A DNA stretch of 64,000 nucleotides. Source: Prosapia bicincta. Taxonomy: Eukaryota; Arthropoda; Insecta; Hemiptera; Cercopidae. The notes under the pieces were generated by a model. That model ran no database searches. It had not been told where the DNA came from and saw only the letters and a program-made list of their open reading frames with translations. Each line of letters begins with the position of its first letter. Within the stretch, counting starts at the first letter, position 1. Below, in pieces: positions 1 to 11,029 of the stretch. The stretch is taken from assembly GCA_036971475.1 (NCBI GenBank), contig JBAIZL010000003.1, forward strand, positions 108,819,070 to 108,883,069, read 5' to 3'. The position numbers were made by a program, and so were the translations under genes.

Positions 1-140
1 CGGACACATCCAAATACTTTTTTTCAATCTGCAAAAAATGTCAAACTTTTCCGCTTTAGAACTAAAATTTAGTGCCTCACAACATGGCACATGATGTTAG
101 ACATTTTATTTATATCCAATTTTTTTTGTTAATAAATTAC
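1..140. repeat. Dispersed repeat, copy 1
   Basis: This AT-rich stretch reappears, diverged, at about 34,640-34,790. Both copies share the run describing a T-tract, a 'caaa' word, 'acttttcgactttagaacta' -like text and a 'gacatg..tttagaaatt' end. It has no terminal structure I can see and no coding potential. It is probably the edge of an older duplicated or transposed segment cut by the window start. Confidence 0.5.
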
Positions 141-170
141 ACGATTGTTTATTATCTTTGCTTCTCTTAT

Positions 171-1389
171 AATCATAGGACTATAACCATAGGCTACTTT
201 ATATTCATATAGTAATGTTACATAGAAAATGTTAAAAAAGCATTAAAAAGATATTACAATGAGACTCGTGCACGAAAGACTCGTATTTCATTCACGATAC
301 AATATGTATTTTTCAACGATAATAAATTTATGTAGATAATAAATTCAACGATAATAAAGCAAAATTTTCTCTTAGTAGCTCCAAATAGAGTTTGTTGTCC
401 CAATAAGTTGCATAATGACGAAAAACGAATATTTGGTTTCTCTCCATTCTCTCAATTCCCTAAACGAACCCCTGCAACTTAGACTTTCAGGAATTTGCAG
501 CACCTGGGAAATAATAATGGCTGGTGGTCGGAACAAAACCCAAGTGTGTTGGTGTTTAGGCCGAGAGGGAGATTCTCCAGTACGGAGGTGTTGTTTTACG
601 ATTGGAAACGATGAGAATTTATTGTGGGTCCTGGTTTATTTAAAACAAAAAGAGAACTGACTCGGGTTAATTTTAAATGCAAGATATGAGTATACGATTA
701 ACTAAACTTTTATACAAAGTTACTTGAAAAACAAGCAATGTAACTTTCAAAGCAATTTCAAAGGGCTTAGAACTAATTACAAATAAAATTAAACTCGTAA
801 AGAATGCAGGATGCCTTTAAAGTAGTTAGGGTAACACCTTACATTGCTGCGATGGAGTGAGAAGGGATGTGGAAGGATATGCTAGAGAGGTAAAGCCTTA
901 CAACTTGTCCAAAAAGATTAGTTCCAAAACGACGGAAGGTTGTTAGAGGTCTGGTTGAATAGCAGAGAGCCCGAATGTAATCGTAAGCTAAGCTTCCAAT
1001 GGTAAAGTGGTGAGAGAGGGGGGGGGTGAGTAGTTAAAGGAATGGCGGATTAAGTCGTTGGTGAGGATCGATGGGGATTGGAAATTAGTTCTTCCCTACC
1101 ATTGATCCCTGACCATTTATTTCGGCACAGTGCAGTTTGCAACAGAGATCTTTGCATATAGAATAAAGTTGATTTCCAAACCTTGATTTAGAATGAGGAA
1201 AGATTTTCAGAAGACCTCGCCTATACCATTGTTAACTCTTGTTGCAGTCCGAATTGACGATGGGACACATAAAACGAAACGGCAGACCTCATTATAAATA
1301 AATGTATTACCTTAAGAAAACATCATAGGTTATATATTTAGAAATGTATAACAGAATTTTCGATTAAATAATTCGAAAATTATAAACTG
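171..1389. other. No recognisable gene
   Basis: The stretch is AT-rich. An 81-codon open frame at 415-660 on the plus strand matches no domain I know and has no second copy in the window to test it. The part at about 820-1,300 is somewhat richer in G and C but shows no frame or repeat I can support. Confidence 0.4.
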
Positions 1390-2910
1390 TAAGTTATGGA
1401 TATTACTCCTTTTTACAATTAATATTTAGAATATAAACTAAAATGTATATAAAGATCGATTTAGGATTTTAAATACATCACGAATAATATACTTCAAGTT
1501 CAAAATGGTTTAAAACTTATCAAAAGTAGGTAAAAGAATTTTTGTTTAACATTCATCGTTTTCTACAATTTACATTTAATACCAGTCATAGTAATAATAG
1601 TAATTTTTATTTAAATAATCATGTTACAGATTCGTAAACAAATTTTGAAAAAATATAAATTGGCCTACATAGTTTTGTAAAGGAATAAGACGGTTATAAT
1701 AAATAGTACCTAAAGTAGTAGTATAACCTGAGACTGTTTGAACTGAATGACTGTTGAAAGTTGTTATTGGTCTATTACTCAAACGAATAGGCAATACTGT
1801 TTAGTAGACAAATTATGTATTGCATAGTGACAAATCGTTATCCATATTCGAGGCTAGAGAACATAAGAACTATGTCACCATGAATAGGCCTCAACGTTAT
1901 ATTTTGTCTCTTAAAAAACAATATATAGTAAGCTTATTAATTGATTTAAATATAGTATACATTCAATTACACCTATAAAAAATATTTTCAGTTCTTTAGC
2001 AAAGAGCCAAATTTATTTCATATATATATTCATTACTTCATAATTATTAGGACTAATGTTTTCTACAAATAGGCAAAACTATTTCATTAAGACTTTAGGG
2101 TCACTACGGATATTGTAAATACTGTGAAACTGACTAAACACTATCATAAGGTTATATACAGTTTAGTAGTATAAGTATAAAAAGATATAATAAACATTTT
2201 ACTTGTTATTTTAGACATTTATGAGTAAATCTTTACCTTAAAATAGCGTTTCGTTTAGTAGGCCTGTATATGAACATTGCAGTAATGATACTTCAAACCA
2301 TTCAGGAAAAAACTTTGTTATATTAAATCAAAGCAAAGTAACCATTTTAAAATTATAGTTAAGTTTTACAAATGTTTTACTGTTTCTTATCAACAACTTT
2401 AAACCTACAACTTCCAAGCACAAAATATTACACTTTCAAATTTAAAACTAACATTGTTTTACAAAAAAATTAATTGAAATGCAAATCAGCTGTTAAAAGT
2501 AATTGTTGACAGCTAGATACTAGTTCCATCTAGCGGCACACACGGAAACTAACCTGCATTAATATAAACTAATATTGTTACATATATCTATTAATTCAAC
2601 AAATTAATTTTTATGTAATCTTTTATAGATCTTGGAAACTATTTCACAATCGTTATTGAATGATGAAAAATACATAATTGTATTAGATTCTTACTTGTAT
2701 ACCAGGTAGATAACGCTGTTTTTTATTTCGTTGTAATGTAGGCCTAATTATTACACAATAAATAGATATTTTTAGTGATACATTGCGTCAGTCAATTATA
2801 AATTTAACTAAAGACAGTTTAAAACAATTTCTACTTTTTATTTTCTAAGTAGATTGTTAGCGATTTGAAAGCGTAATCTAATAAAAGCATAAATATTTTA
2901 GTTATACTTA
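1390..2910 (+). repeat. 1.5-kb direct repeat, unit 1
   Basis: This unit is repeated about 2.3 kb downstream at 3,655-5,330. The match runs through the whole unit with many small indels. The best-kept part is a roughly 40-base island at 2,521-2,560 containing CATCTAGCGGC, also present at 4,877-4,916. I see no open frame or terminal inverted repeats in either unit. Confidence 0.75.
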
Positions 2911-3654
2911 TCATTTAACTGTTTCAATTATGTAAGGGAAAATATTTCATAAAATATAAATCGCTTTTGCAAATAAACAACTAATTAGCAAATAATTTCT
3001 ATTTAGTCTGACCAAATTTATGTTTGGATTTAAAACATAAACCAATCGCAGCTACTTAGAATTTTAAAGCGTTCAGTTAATTTCTGAAACTTATTATTAC
3101 TATGGCTATATTTCTACCCATATTTATTTCTAGGATGTACTTAAAATACAAACAAGTAATAATATTTTTTTTAAAAGTTAAGTCCTACTTAAATGAACAA
3201 ATAAAACCTTTTTTTTCTTTTCTTTTTTTTATAATTACAATTAATATGTAAGAATAACAATATTAAGTGGCAAAATAGAATTTTAATTTCCCTGGAATTT
3301 TCCATTTTCCTTTCTATGCATGGTGTTGTACTATTACTTACATTTATTACTATTTACACCCTTCATCTATTTCGCCGCTTGCATTGTATTGTAGTATCTT
3401 TTAGCTTTCATTTCGCATTGTCCGTATGTGAAGTAAGGTTCGATAATGTTAATCCACTTTGTTTCTTTATTTTATTCTTTTCATTAATTTTAAATCCTAG
3501 AGCTTTATTTATAATATTTTGTGGTAACCATGGAATGAATTTAAGGTTGGAGATTTGTCATATAGATCTTTGAGAAGTTCATTTACATGACGTTACTCAG
3601 TTTGAATCCGACCAATACCAATCAATTTTTTATAATTAAATTATTTAATCGTTA
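2911..3654. other. AT-rich spacer between direct repeats
   Basis: The spacer separates the two 1.5-kb units. An 85-codon frame at 3,316-3,573 is hydrophobic only because of T-rich codons, and it resembles no protein I know. I see nothing else here. Confidence 0.4.
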
Positions 3655-5330
3655 TATTATAGATATTGCTCCTTTTTACCATTTATTTTTGGACTGTAAT
3701 ATAAAATCTATATAAGAATGAATTAAGATTTTTAAATACATTATTAATAATTTACTTCAAGTTCAAAATGGTTTACACATAAAACAAAAACTCAACTTTT
3801 CCAAAGCACTTTAAAAAAAACCTTTCATTGTTGTTCTACAACTGGCAATTAATACCATCCGTATAGCAATAATATTCATCTTTATTTAAATATATATGTT
3901 ATAGATTCATAGGGACAATTTTAATTTCAATTTTAAATTATAAGTTGGCCACATAGTTTTTAAAGGAATAAGACGGGTGTAATAAATAGTACCTAAAGTA
4001 ATAGTATAAACTGAGACTGTTCTCACTGAATGACTGTTGAAAATTGTTATTGGTCTATTACTCACACAAATAGGCAATACTGTTTAATAGACAAATTGTA
4101 TATTTTACAATAACAAATCGCTATCCCTGTTGGAGGCTAGACAACATAAGAACCTTGCTACCATGGATGCCACAAAACATTTATTTTTCTTAAAAAACGA
4201 TAAATTGTATTCAATGATTTATATACAGTATAGATTTAAATTTATCTTTAAAACATATTTTCAGTTCGCAGTTCTTGATTAAATTCTTCCGCAAATAGTC
4301 AAATGTATTAAATATATATTTATTACTTCATAACTCTTAGGGCTAAAGATTTCAACAAATATGAAAAACTATTTCGTAAACCAATTCTTTGAACTAATTT
4401 TGCCACAAATAGGCAAAAATATTCTATAGGACACTTCTTCAGTTTATAATTACATTGCTTTAATTCTTTTCGAGGCTATAAGACTTTACAGTCACTAAAG
4501 ATAGAGTAGAATTGTTAAACTTAGTAAACACTATCGTAAAGTTATATACAGTATAGTAGTTTAAGTATAAAAAGACATAATCTACATTTTACTAGTTATT
4601 TTAGATGGTAATTCTTTACCTTAAAATATCGTTTTCTTTAGTAGGCCTGTATATCAACGAAAAACCTGTAGCCTATATTAAAAAAATAGTTATGTCACTG
4701 CTTTAAAATTATTGTTACGTTTTACAAAGATTTTACTGTTTCTTATCAAAAACTTTAAAATTAACACTTCCACGCACAAGACATTAATTTTCAAATTTAA
4801 CACGAACATTGTTTTAGAATAAATGAATTGAAACGCAAATCAGCTGTTTCAAAGTAATTGTTGAAAGCTAGATCCTAGTTCCATCTAGCGGCACACACGG
4901 GAACTAACCTGCATTGCTCTAACCTAGTATTGTTACATTTATTAATCTAACAAATGCATTTTGATGTAATCCTTTAGAAATCTTGGAAACTATTTCACAA
5001 ACGTTATTGCATGATGAAAAATACATAATTGTATTAGATTCTTACTTTTATACCAGGTAGATAACTCTGTTTTGTATTACTTTATAATATAGGCCTAATT
5101 CTCACACACTAAATAATTTAGGCATAGATATTTTTAGCGATATATTTCTTTTTAATGGTAATTAATATAATAATAATAAATTATTATTATAATTATTTTT
5201 ATTGCTTAATAATAATTATTTTAATTGCAGAAAGCTTTTAACAATTACTACTTTTTATTTACCAAGTAGATTTTTATCTAATGAAAGCGTAATCTAATAA
5301 AAGTATAAATATTTCTATTTTTAATTATCA
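3655..5330 (+). repeat. 1.5-kb direct repeat, unit 2
   Basis: Second copy of the unit at 1,390-2,910. It is longer by several insertions, including extra text at about 4,380-4,480 and an AATAATTATT-rich patch at 5,160-5,225. The CATCTAGCGGC island is at 4,877-4,916. The divergence suggests an old duplication. Confidence 0.75.
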
Positions 5331-5339
5331 TTTATCGAA

Positions 5340-6080
5340 ATTGGTAATGGAATCAAAAAGTTTAGAAACCGTTTAATCCCTACTATACTATAATAGGTTC
5401 TTTTCTCCTGAAAAGTAAAACAATATAAAGTTTTATGTAGTTATTACGGTTACTAAATACGCAGAACTAAAGAATAGTTTAGAGGTCAATATACTGACCT
5501 TTCGTGGGAGGTCGGGGCTGGGGGAGGGGTGTGGAAATTATATGACATACGGCCCAGTTCTGACATAGTTTTAGAATCTCTCAAATGGTTTAATTATATT
5601 GTTAGTACATCATATCCTGATTGTTTTACTTTGAAATAGTTATGAACGTTTCTTTCTTACTACGCCAATGAAGCAGGCGTAGACAGTGTGTAGCGGCTTC
5701 AACGAAGAATGAAACATAGAATTCCCATTCCGCTAGTATATTTACTTCTGAGGACAGTTCTACACTAATTACCTCTAAAGCAGTGGTTCCCACTCTTAGA
5801 GGACCGTGGGCAATGTCTTAGGGGTCCGTGAGATATCACTGAAATTGATATATTTTTATTTATCACGTTCGCTGAGACTGTATTTGTAACTACGTGTTTC
5901 ATGAAAAATAATTAAAGAAATCGGCTTGATATGCAGTATGACGTCAGAGTAAAAGTTTCAAGTACGGAGCCTAACATTTCTCCAAAAACATGAACCCAAA
6001 GGACAGATTCAACTCATCTCACTACAATTGTTGTTAAGTAGTGAGAATGTGTAATTGCATTGTATAATTTATTCAGCCGG
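5340..6080 (+). repeat. Paralogous block shared with 20.6 and 51.7 kb
   Basis: The text from 'aaaccgtttaatccctacta' onward aligns with 20,620-20,970 and, from about 5,480, with 51,670-52,250. It includes a G-rich patch and the start of a hAT relic. This marks block 1 as a paralogue of the two larger blocks at 17.6-23.4 kb and 48.8-61.1 kb. Confidence 0.7.
5781..6075 (+). mobile_element. Internally deleted hAT element relic
   Basis: It begins CAGTGGTTCCCAC, the hAT-type terminal repeat also seen at 11,894, 30,369 and 51,974, and is followed by the same 'gtccgtgagatatcactga' -like subterminal text. Most of the transposase is missing. The end of its C-terminal dimerisation region survives at 5,900-6,010 and reads, with breaks, like RNRLDM...YDVRVKV. 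The right terminus is lost near 6,075. Confidence 0.6.
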
Positions 6081-6109
6081 CGTATTAAGATACGTATTAT
6101 TGTATTAGG

Positions 6110-6668
6110 ACTCCAGTCGGCGCAAGACTGATGACTTTGTCGGATGCTGGTAATTTAATAGATTTTATTCCTAATAATAATTTACGTTTAATAATAAATA
6201 ATAATAAAAACGTTCAATAAATAATTGAAATACTGAAATTATTTTTGCCTGTGCCTGAACCCTTAGTGGAACAAGTTCCCTAAACTTCAAGAAACACTTC
6301 TTGAAGAAATCCCCAAAAACTTACAAGTAATTGTCAATGCTTTGTGACTTGTGAAAAAATCGAACAAGAACGTGTAGCGCACGAATTTTACGTTGTGAAG
6401 GACGACGGATTTCCTTTTCAAAGAAGAAAAGTAAAGTGTACAAATTTAAACATCCCCCATCCCTTCACAAAATACAAGGCATTAGACATTAATAAGAGTT
6501 ATAAATGAACTTTCACCGTCTATCACTGCCTATAACAAACACTTTACTTGACATAAAATAATTTACAAACTATTCTTATCGATTACGAAATTCAAATAAA
6601 AAATATTAGGTTAATATACAATTAATTGTATTGTTTTATTTTATTAAGTAATTCTGTTCGTTGCTCAC
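6110..6668 (-). repeat. Block-1 segment paralogous to 53.4-53.96 kb
   Basis: The text around 'tcggcgcaagactgatgactttgtcgg' through the 'ataaaataatttacaaa' stretch aligns with 53,400-53,963, and its last part with 21,540-21,672. It flanks exon cassette C on its 3' (minus-strand downstream) side. No coding frame is shared by the copies. Confidence 0.65.
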
Positions 6669-6781
6669 CTGAAATGACCCTGTTCTTCAAGAGATTTAGA
6701 AAAGGTTGTGTCGAAAGGGGTAATTTCGAAGATAAGTCGAGACAAAGAACATGTAAGCGGGTAGACTTTCTGTTCAGCAAT
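6669..6781 (-). CDS. Exon-like cassette C, copy 1 (unknown gene)
   Basis: This is a 113-nt minus-strand segment. It is preceded by a pyrimidine-rich acceptor (TTTTCTATTCACAG, just above 6,781) and followed by a GTGAGC donor at 6,663-6,668. Two other copies lie at 21,673-21,785 and 53,964-54,076. Read from phase 0 it is open for 37 codons, starting IAEQKVYPLTCSLSR and ending SLEEQGHF, and leaves phase 2. No known domain is apparent. It lies downstream of cassettes B (7.06 kb) and A (8.6 kb) in transcription order. It may be a real internal exon or a fossil of one. Confidence 0.5.
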
Positions 6782-7042
6782 CTGTGAATAGAAAATGAAT
6801 AAAAATAAATATAAATGAGGATCAACAGCTTCTTAATGCACATCTATGTAATGTTTTTTCAAATGTTCGTCTAATTTATGTAAAGGCAATAAATGTTCGT
6901 CTACTAAAGGCAATAAGACTCAAGGCTAGTCTATAACGTATACGGCAAGTTATAGAGTCTCCAGCTTGGTGTGCTCCCATACAAGCTGAGAGAGCTTGCT
7001 GGGTTCCTAAACTTATTTAGTATAAAGTAAAATGATTGCTCC

Positions 7043-7086
7043 CTCCACCAGACGTCGTTCCAAACCATGAAGCCGAAATGTCGCTT
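7043..7086 (-). pseudogene. Exon-like cassette B, copy 1 (donor lost)
   Basis: This is a 44-nt minus-strand segment after a TTTTCAG acceptor. The copies at 23,069-23,112 and 60,838-60,881 end at GTGAGT or GTGAGC. Here the base run after the exon is GGAGCA, so the GT donor is missing and this copy is probably not spliced. Using the second AG of CAGAAG, the frame reads STFRLHGLERRLVE and joins A (phase 1) to C (phase 0). An alternative frame reads SDISASWFGTTSGG. Confidence 0.45.
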
Positions 7087-7219
7087 CTGAAAACATACAT
7101 TATAATTTGTAAACATCAAGTGTAGTAAAATAGATAATATTAGATAGATATTCAGAAATATAGATGATAATAAAATATATAAATGGATATTTAGGTCGGT
7201 AGGTAAAATTAGAATGATT

Positions 7220-7345
7220 TACATTAACCTTTCCTATGCGATGTCTATTGGACGTTGTATAGCAATGCTTCCACCAGTATTGTAGTTTACTTACGATGTA
7301 GGCTACTACAGGATATTTGACTATAAGGGAAGCAAATTATTACAT
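7220..7345. repeat. Segment conserved in three paralogous blocks
   Basis: The segment around 'cctttcctatgc' and 'gtaggctactacaggata' recurs at 23,258-23,370 and 61,028-61,135. It lies just upstream of cassette B in minus-strand order. On the minus strand a short frame reading HFYTTSNRHCIGK ends at a GTTAATG, but I could not define a convincing acceptor. It is listed as unexplained conservation inside the block. Confidence 0.45.
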
Positions 7346-7799
7346 GTGTTATACAATAACAGATTTACTTTAGTTCTAAGTTCTAAATTGTAACATTTAC
7401 AGGTAGTTATAGATAAATAAACTATTAATAATGTACATTTATTCTCCTACACTAGAAATGCTTCTATACCGTAAGTAAACTTTAGTTCTATAATATCTCT
7501 CTTACTAATACCACTTCCTACTTGATTATCTCCTTCACTTAACACCACTTACTACTTTTACTTTGCTAGTTTACTTTTTCCTATTTTAATTTAGAGCTTG
7601 ATACCAAAACTACCCTGTCGCCCCCTTCAGTGAGGGAATTTGACTAACTCGTGCTTCTTTTGGATAATTTCCATACAGGTTTCATCATCTCTTCAAATTT
7701 GATTGCTTACCAAATACCGCTAATTTTTCTTTTGTTTTATCAGAACGTCGCTTTCTTCGCTTTATCTTAGGCTTTGGTGGGAACTTCTGAACATTTCTC
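7346..7799. other. AT-rich intron-like spacer
   Basis: No frame, repeat or motif I can support. Parts around 7,440-7,600 ('ctactttta', 'tagttta' words) resemble 23,800-23,890, consistent with block paralogy. Confidence 0.35.
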
Positions 7800-8060
7800 A
7801 ATCTGCATGTGTTAGTTGGACGTGCTTTTTATACATTCGCAGGGTCTCTCGATGCCGAACTTAACTCTCCTCTCCAGTGATCTAGACCACTTTCCCTACA
7901 ATGTAGTCTTTCGAAGTATATTATTATTTATGGTGCGTGCATTATTATTATTATTATACCAAGTGCGTGCAGTAACCCTTTTTTTGCTGAAAGTTCTACA
8001 ACTGACTGCCCTTTGATAGATAGCGACAGTTTTCTACGATCTCTTACAGTTCAAATATTT
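7800..8060. repeat. Block segment paralogous to 61.17-61.43 kb
   Basis: The stretch from 'tgtgttagttggacgtgcttttta' to 'acagttcaaatattt' aligns with 61,170-61,430. The copies differ by indels, so a shared minus-strand frame near 7,965-8,045 (SLSIKGQSVVE) shifts at its end. It sits between cassettes B and A in both blocks. Confidence 0.55.
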
Positions 8061-8115
8061 CACAAACATTTTTCCTAGGTGATAGATTTTCATGTAGAAT
8101 TTCAATATATATATC

Positions 8116-8188
8116 TTATATCTGCTCACTTACAAATGTCAGTGTTTCAGTCAGCAACAAGTTCTAAGTCATATTTCTCTTTCTCTCT

Positions 8189-8274
<86 letters not shown>

Positions 8275-8406
8275 ATATAGTATATATATAGTATATATAT
8301 AGTATATATATATATATTTAGAGAGGAAAAGAGAGAGAAAGAGAGCTATGATTTGGAACTCGTTGCTAACTGGAACACTGACATTTGTAAATCATCAGAT
8401 ATAACT
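8116..8406. repeat. Long inverted repeat with (TC)n-(TA)n-(GA)n core
   Basis: The left arm, 8,116 to about 8,230, contains 'acaaatgtcagtgtt' and a CT-rich end. The right arm, about 8,318-8,406, is its near reverse complement with 'aacactgacatttgt'. Between them lie CT repeats and about 85 bases of TA repeats. The whole can fold into one hairpin. The paralogous block at 61.43 kb lacks it, so it is an insertion or local expansion in this copy. It is consistent with a small foldback/MITE element that acquired microsatellite growth. Confidence 0.7.
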
Positions 8407-8524
8407 GACTCTAGTAATTAAAAGTCTAGTACTGGCTCTAGTACTCCTCTATTCTAACTCTAGTAATTAAGAATAGAATTTCCATTTTATATAAAACGAA
8501 AGGAACAAATAAAAAGTCACTTAC

Positions 8525-8734
8525 AAAACGACTGAGTCCTGTAGAATGCAGGTACTTCAATCTTTTGCGGAAATAGTGCGGAATCACTTGTAGATAATAT
8601 TGCAGGTTTTTTATAAACTATTTTCGCTTCCTCTTCTTCTTCATCATCCTCAGGAATCACCTCGAGAATAGGAACGAACTTTACTCTCGGGTATGCGCTT
8701 GACAAATAGCTGAGCATGTCCTCATCGAAAACTG
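8525..8734 (-). CDS. Exon-like cassette A, copy 1 (unknown gene)
   Basis: This 210-nt segment has a tandem CAGCAG acceptor above 8,734 and a GTAAGT donor at 8,519-8,524. Its single open frame enters and leaves in phase 1. It begins VFDEDMLSYLSSAYPRVKF, passes through an acidic run DDEEEEEA, and ends VPAFYRTQSF. The copy at 61,470-61,676 is 207 nt, differing by an in-frame 3-base gap in the acidic run, and about half of the other changes are third-position synonymous. That is the signature of past protein-coding constraint. I do not recognise the family. There is no signal peptide or membrane segment. Confidence 0.6.
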
Positions 8735-9553
8735 CTGTAAAGTTAGATTTTTTAATAAATCTGGTGTCATATAGCTATAATATAGATACGATATATCATA
8801 GCAAATGTTTTGTTTTCATAGTTTTTTAAAGTCATGTTCGTAGAGCATAGAATTATATATAAACAAAAGTACAAGTCAAATTTTATAAGCTGCCACTTGG
8901 CTCTTAATATATATTTATTAAATTTAAATTTATACAAATTAAAACTACTGAAAAACATAAATAACTTGAAGGGAACGTTCTGATAGTTCGTTTCTACTCG
9001 TTTTAAATATCCTGTTATTTACATTTGTCTTAATGAAATGCTCGACATTATTGAATACAATTAACGGCCACAGTGTCGGTTTCTTGTAATGTTATATCTG
9101 TGACAAAAGGCGCAAATTACACCTTGTGGAAGGCGTCTTATTTAAGGCATGTGTGTACTAATGGTTCAAATCTAAAGTTTTAATTAACATATTATTTATA
9201 CAGTTATGTAACTTTAATACTTTGGATCTATAGTTTCATTAAACTTCATGTATTTTCTCCTTGAAATATATTACTATAGTAGTAGATTTAAGGGCGGAGA
9301 CTTACATAAACATCAAAATGAAAATTCTAAAAGGCGGCTTAAATTTGATGCTATGATATTTGAATGTTATCTAAAGGACACGCATGAAATGAGGATCCCA
9401 ATATTTGCCTTATACACAGCAATTCGTGGAAAATGAAATCATATATGACTTTTCAAACAGCTGTAAAACTATTTAATTAAATTAGTGGATTTTAATAAAA
9501 CTACTAAATTACTTTATTTCTAGGTGAAATTAAAACAACCTAATAGTAATTAC
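8735..9553. other. Intron-like AT-rich spacer
   Basis: Positions 8,798-8,940 align with 61,855-61,985 ('cttaaagtcatgttcgtagag'), extending the block-1/block-3 paralogy beyond cassette A. The remainder shows no gene. Short frames at 8,767-8,958 and 9,248-9,436 are not conserved. Confidence 0.4.
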
Positions 9554-9595
9554 CTCCCCTTTCCTTCCCCTTCCTTGTACCAAAGCAGCACGTGA
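9554..9595 (-). CDS. Exon-like cassette D, copy 1 (unknown gene)
   Basis: This 42-nt minus-strand segment lies between a TCTTGTTCCAG acceptor and a GTAATTAC donor. The second copy is 23,954-23,995, with three differences. All three frames are open. The frame that splices in phase to cassette A reads TCCFGTRKGKERG (phase 1 in, phase 1 out). A different frame, SRAALVQGRGRKGE, has two of the three changes synonymous. It is short, so confidence is limited. Confidence 0.4.
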
Positions 9596-9669
9596 CTGGA
9601 ACAAGACATCGCTTTATTAAAGCAAGAATCTTACAAGGTATACAATATTACTTGTATTATTCTAAAAGC

Positions 9670-9671
9670 AC

Positions 9672-9712
<41 letters not shown>

Positions 9713-9713
9713 G
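9670..9713. repeat. (CG)n/(CA)n microsatellite
   Basis: A CGCGTGCGCGCGCG run passes into about 14 CA units. It is alternating purine-pyrimidine throughout, so it could adopt Z-form DNA. There is no counterpart at the paralogous position near 24.1 kb. Confidence 0.9.
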
Positions 9714-11029
9714 GCAACTGTTATTGCAATATTTTTTTTAAAGTTAAACATGTATGTAAAAAGTCCTATTCAATAGACCATTAGATAGCTTTCACTTAAT
9801 AATATAGGTATTTACTATTTAACAGAAATATAGGTCTATATAGGGGTCAAGGTTACTAAAATAAACAAACAAATATTACGATTCAATTCCCACTTAGGTC
9901 AACAACAACAAAAAATTAAAATTAATGTGAATAAAGTAGCGTAACCTATTCAGTAAAACAGCTGTTCTACCACATCACCATCAACATAAAATCAGCTGTT
10001 TAATGAAATTGTATGCTATCACTAATTTTAACCAAATTAGGCGAAATAACTATATTCCATACTTTGCGAGTTTTGTGAAAATATTATCTCCCATTAAAAA
10101 CTTAATTACTTCATTAAATTTAATTACTGAATTACGTTCGAAAATCTGTAATATATCATTCACTACAAATTTAAAAATTGTATTTGAAATTGAGTAGAAC
10201 TTTTATAATTTAAAGAAAGAAGGTTGAGGATGTTTGTCCTCCAGATGATCCTGATGTTGTTTAAAGGGTTCAAAGGCTGTGGCGACTTCCTTTAATAGAG
10301 ATATAACAGTTTGGAAAGCATCATAGAGGACGGAGATTAAAGGTTCTATGCGTCAAAACCATTGAGGGTAAAGGGCTGACTATTGTCAGCGCATTGACAA
10401 AAATAATAAAAGGACTTTCTTCCCCATAGGAAAGGGGACCCGGGATCGTTTCCTTAAGGATTCGCTCCTGATTTCACCTTTTTGAGCTACACAAAACATC
10501 GTTATATTCAACTTTATCTGAGTTTCGAGATGTCTTATTGGGCCTATGCGATATTTAGTAGCCTAAATGTCAGAATGTACATTTAGTAGGCCTAATATAA
10601 CAAGCAAATGGCAATTTTATTAACTAACTAAATCAAGTCGACCATAACCTGTGGAAAATTTATATTTCTTCATTTTCAGTCTTTCACCTCGGCAGAGCCT
10701 TGACATTTAAGCGGATATATAATTAGAAATATGGTTGTAAATGAAGAACATGTTTATAGAAGAGAGACATTGTTTTTGTTATACATAAATATCGTTTCTT
10801 GATATTTTGCAGGAAAAATGGATGTTTTAGCAAAAGATTTATTAAATATTGATGCTGTGTCAAAATAAAAAATGTTTTAGTAATTCATATTTTTAGGTTT
10901 TTTGTTAGGTTCACACACTAAGCTAACAACCACCAGCTGAAGACTATTCCTGCTTACAAAACCTCTATCATTATTTATGTATCGGAACGCTAGATAGCTA
11001 TTTATTATATGCCAGTGTTTGGAGAAATG
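9714..11029. other. No recognisable gene
   Basis: The stretch is AT-rich, with a more GC-balanced patch at 10,200-10,500 that includes CCCGGGATCG. I found no frame, terminal repeats or second copy in the window. A 64-codon frame at 10,003-10,197 is asparagine- and isoleucine-rich and unsupported. Confidence 0.35.

Noticed and set aside
415..660. 81-codon frame as a gene
   Set aside because: No recognisable domain, no second copy and no splice or promoter context; expected by chance at this length.
6110..6150. Second hammerhead (CTGATGA at 6,128)
   Set aside because: No GAAA core or pairing strands at proper spacing follow.
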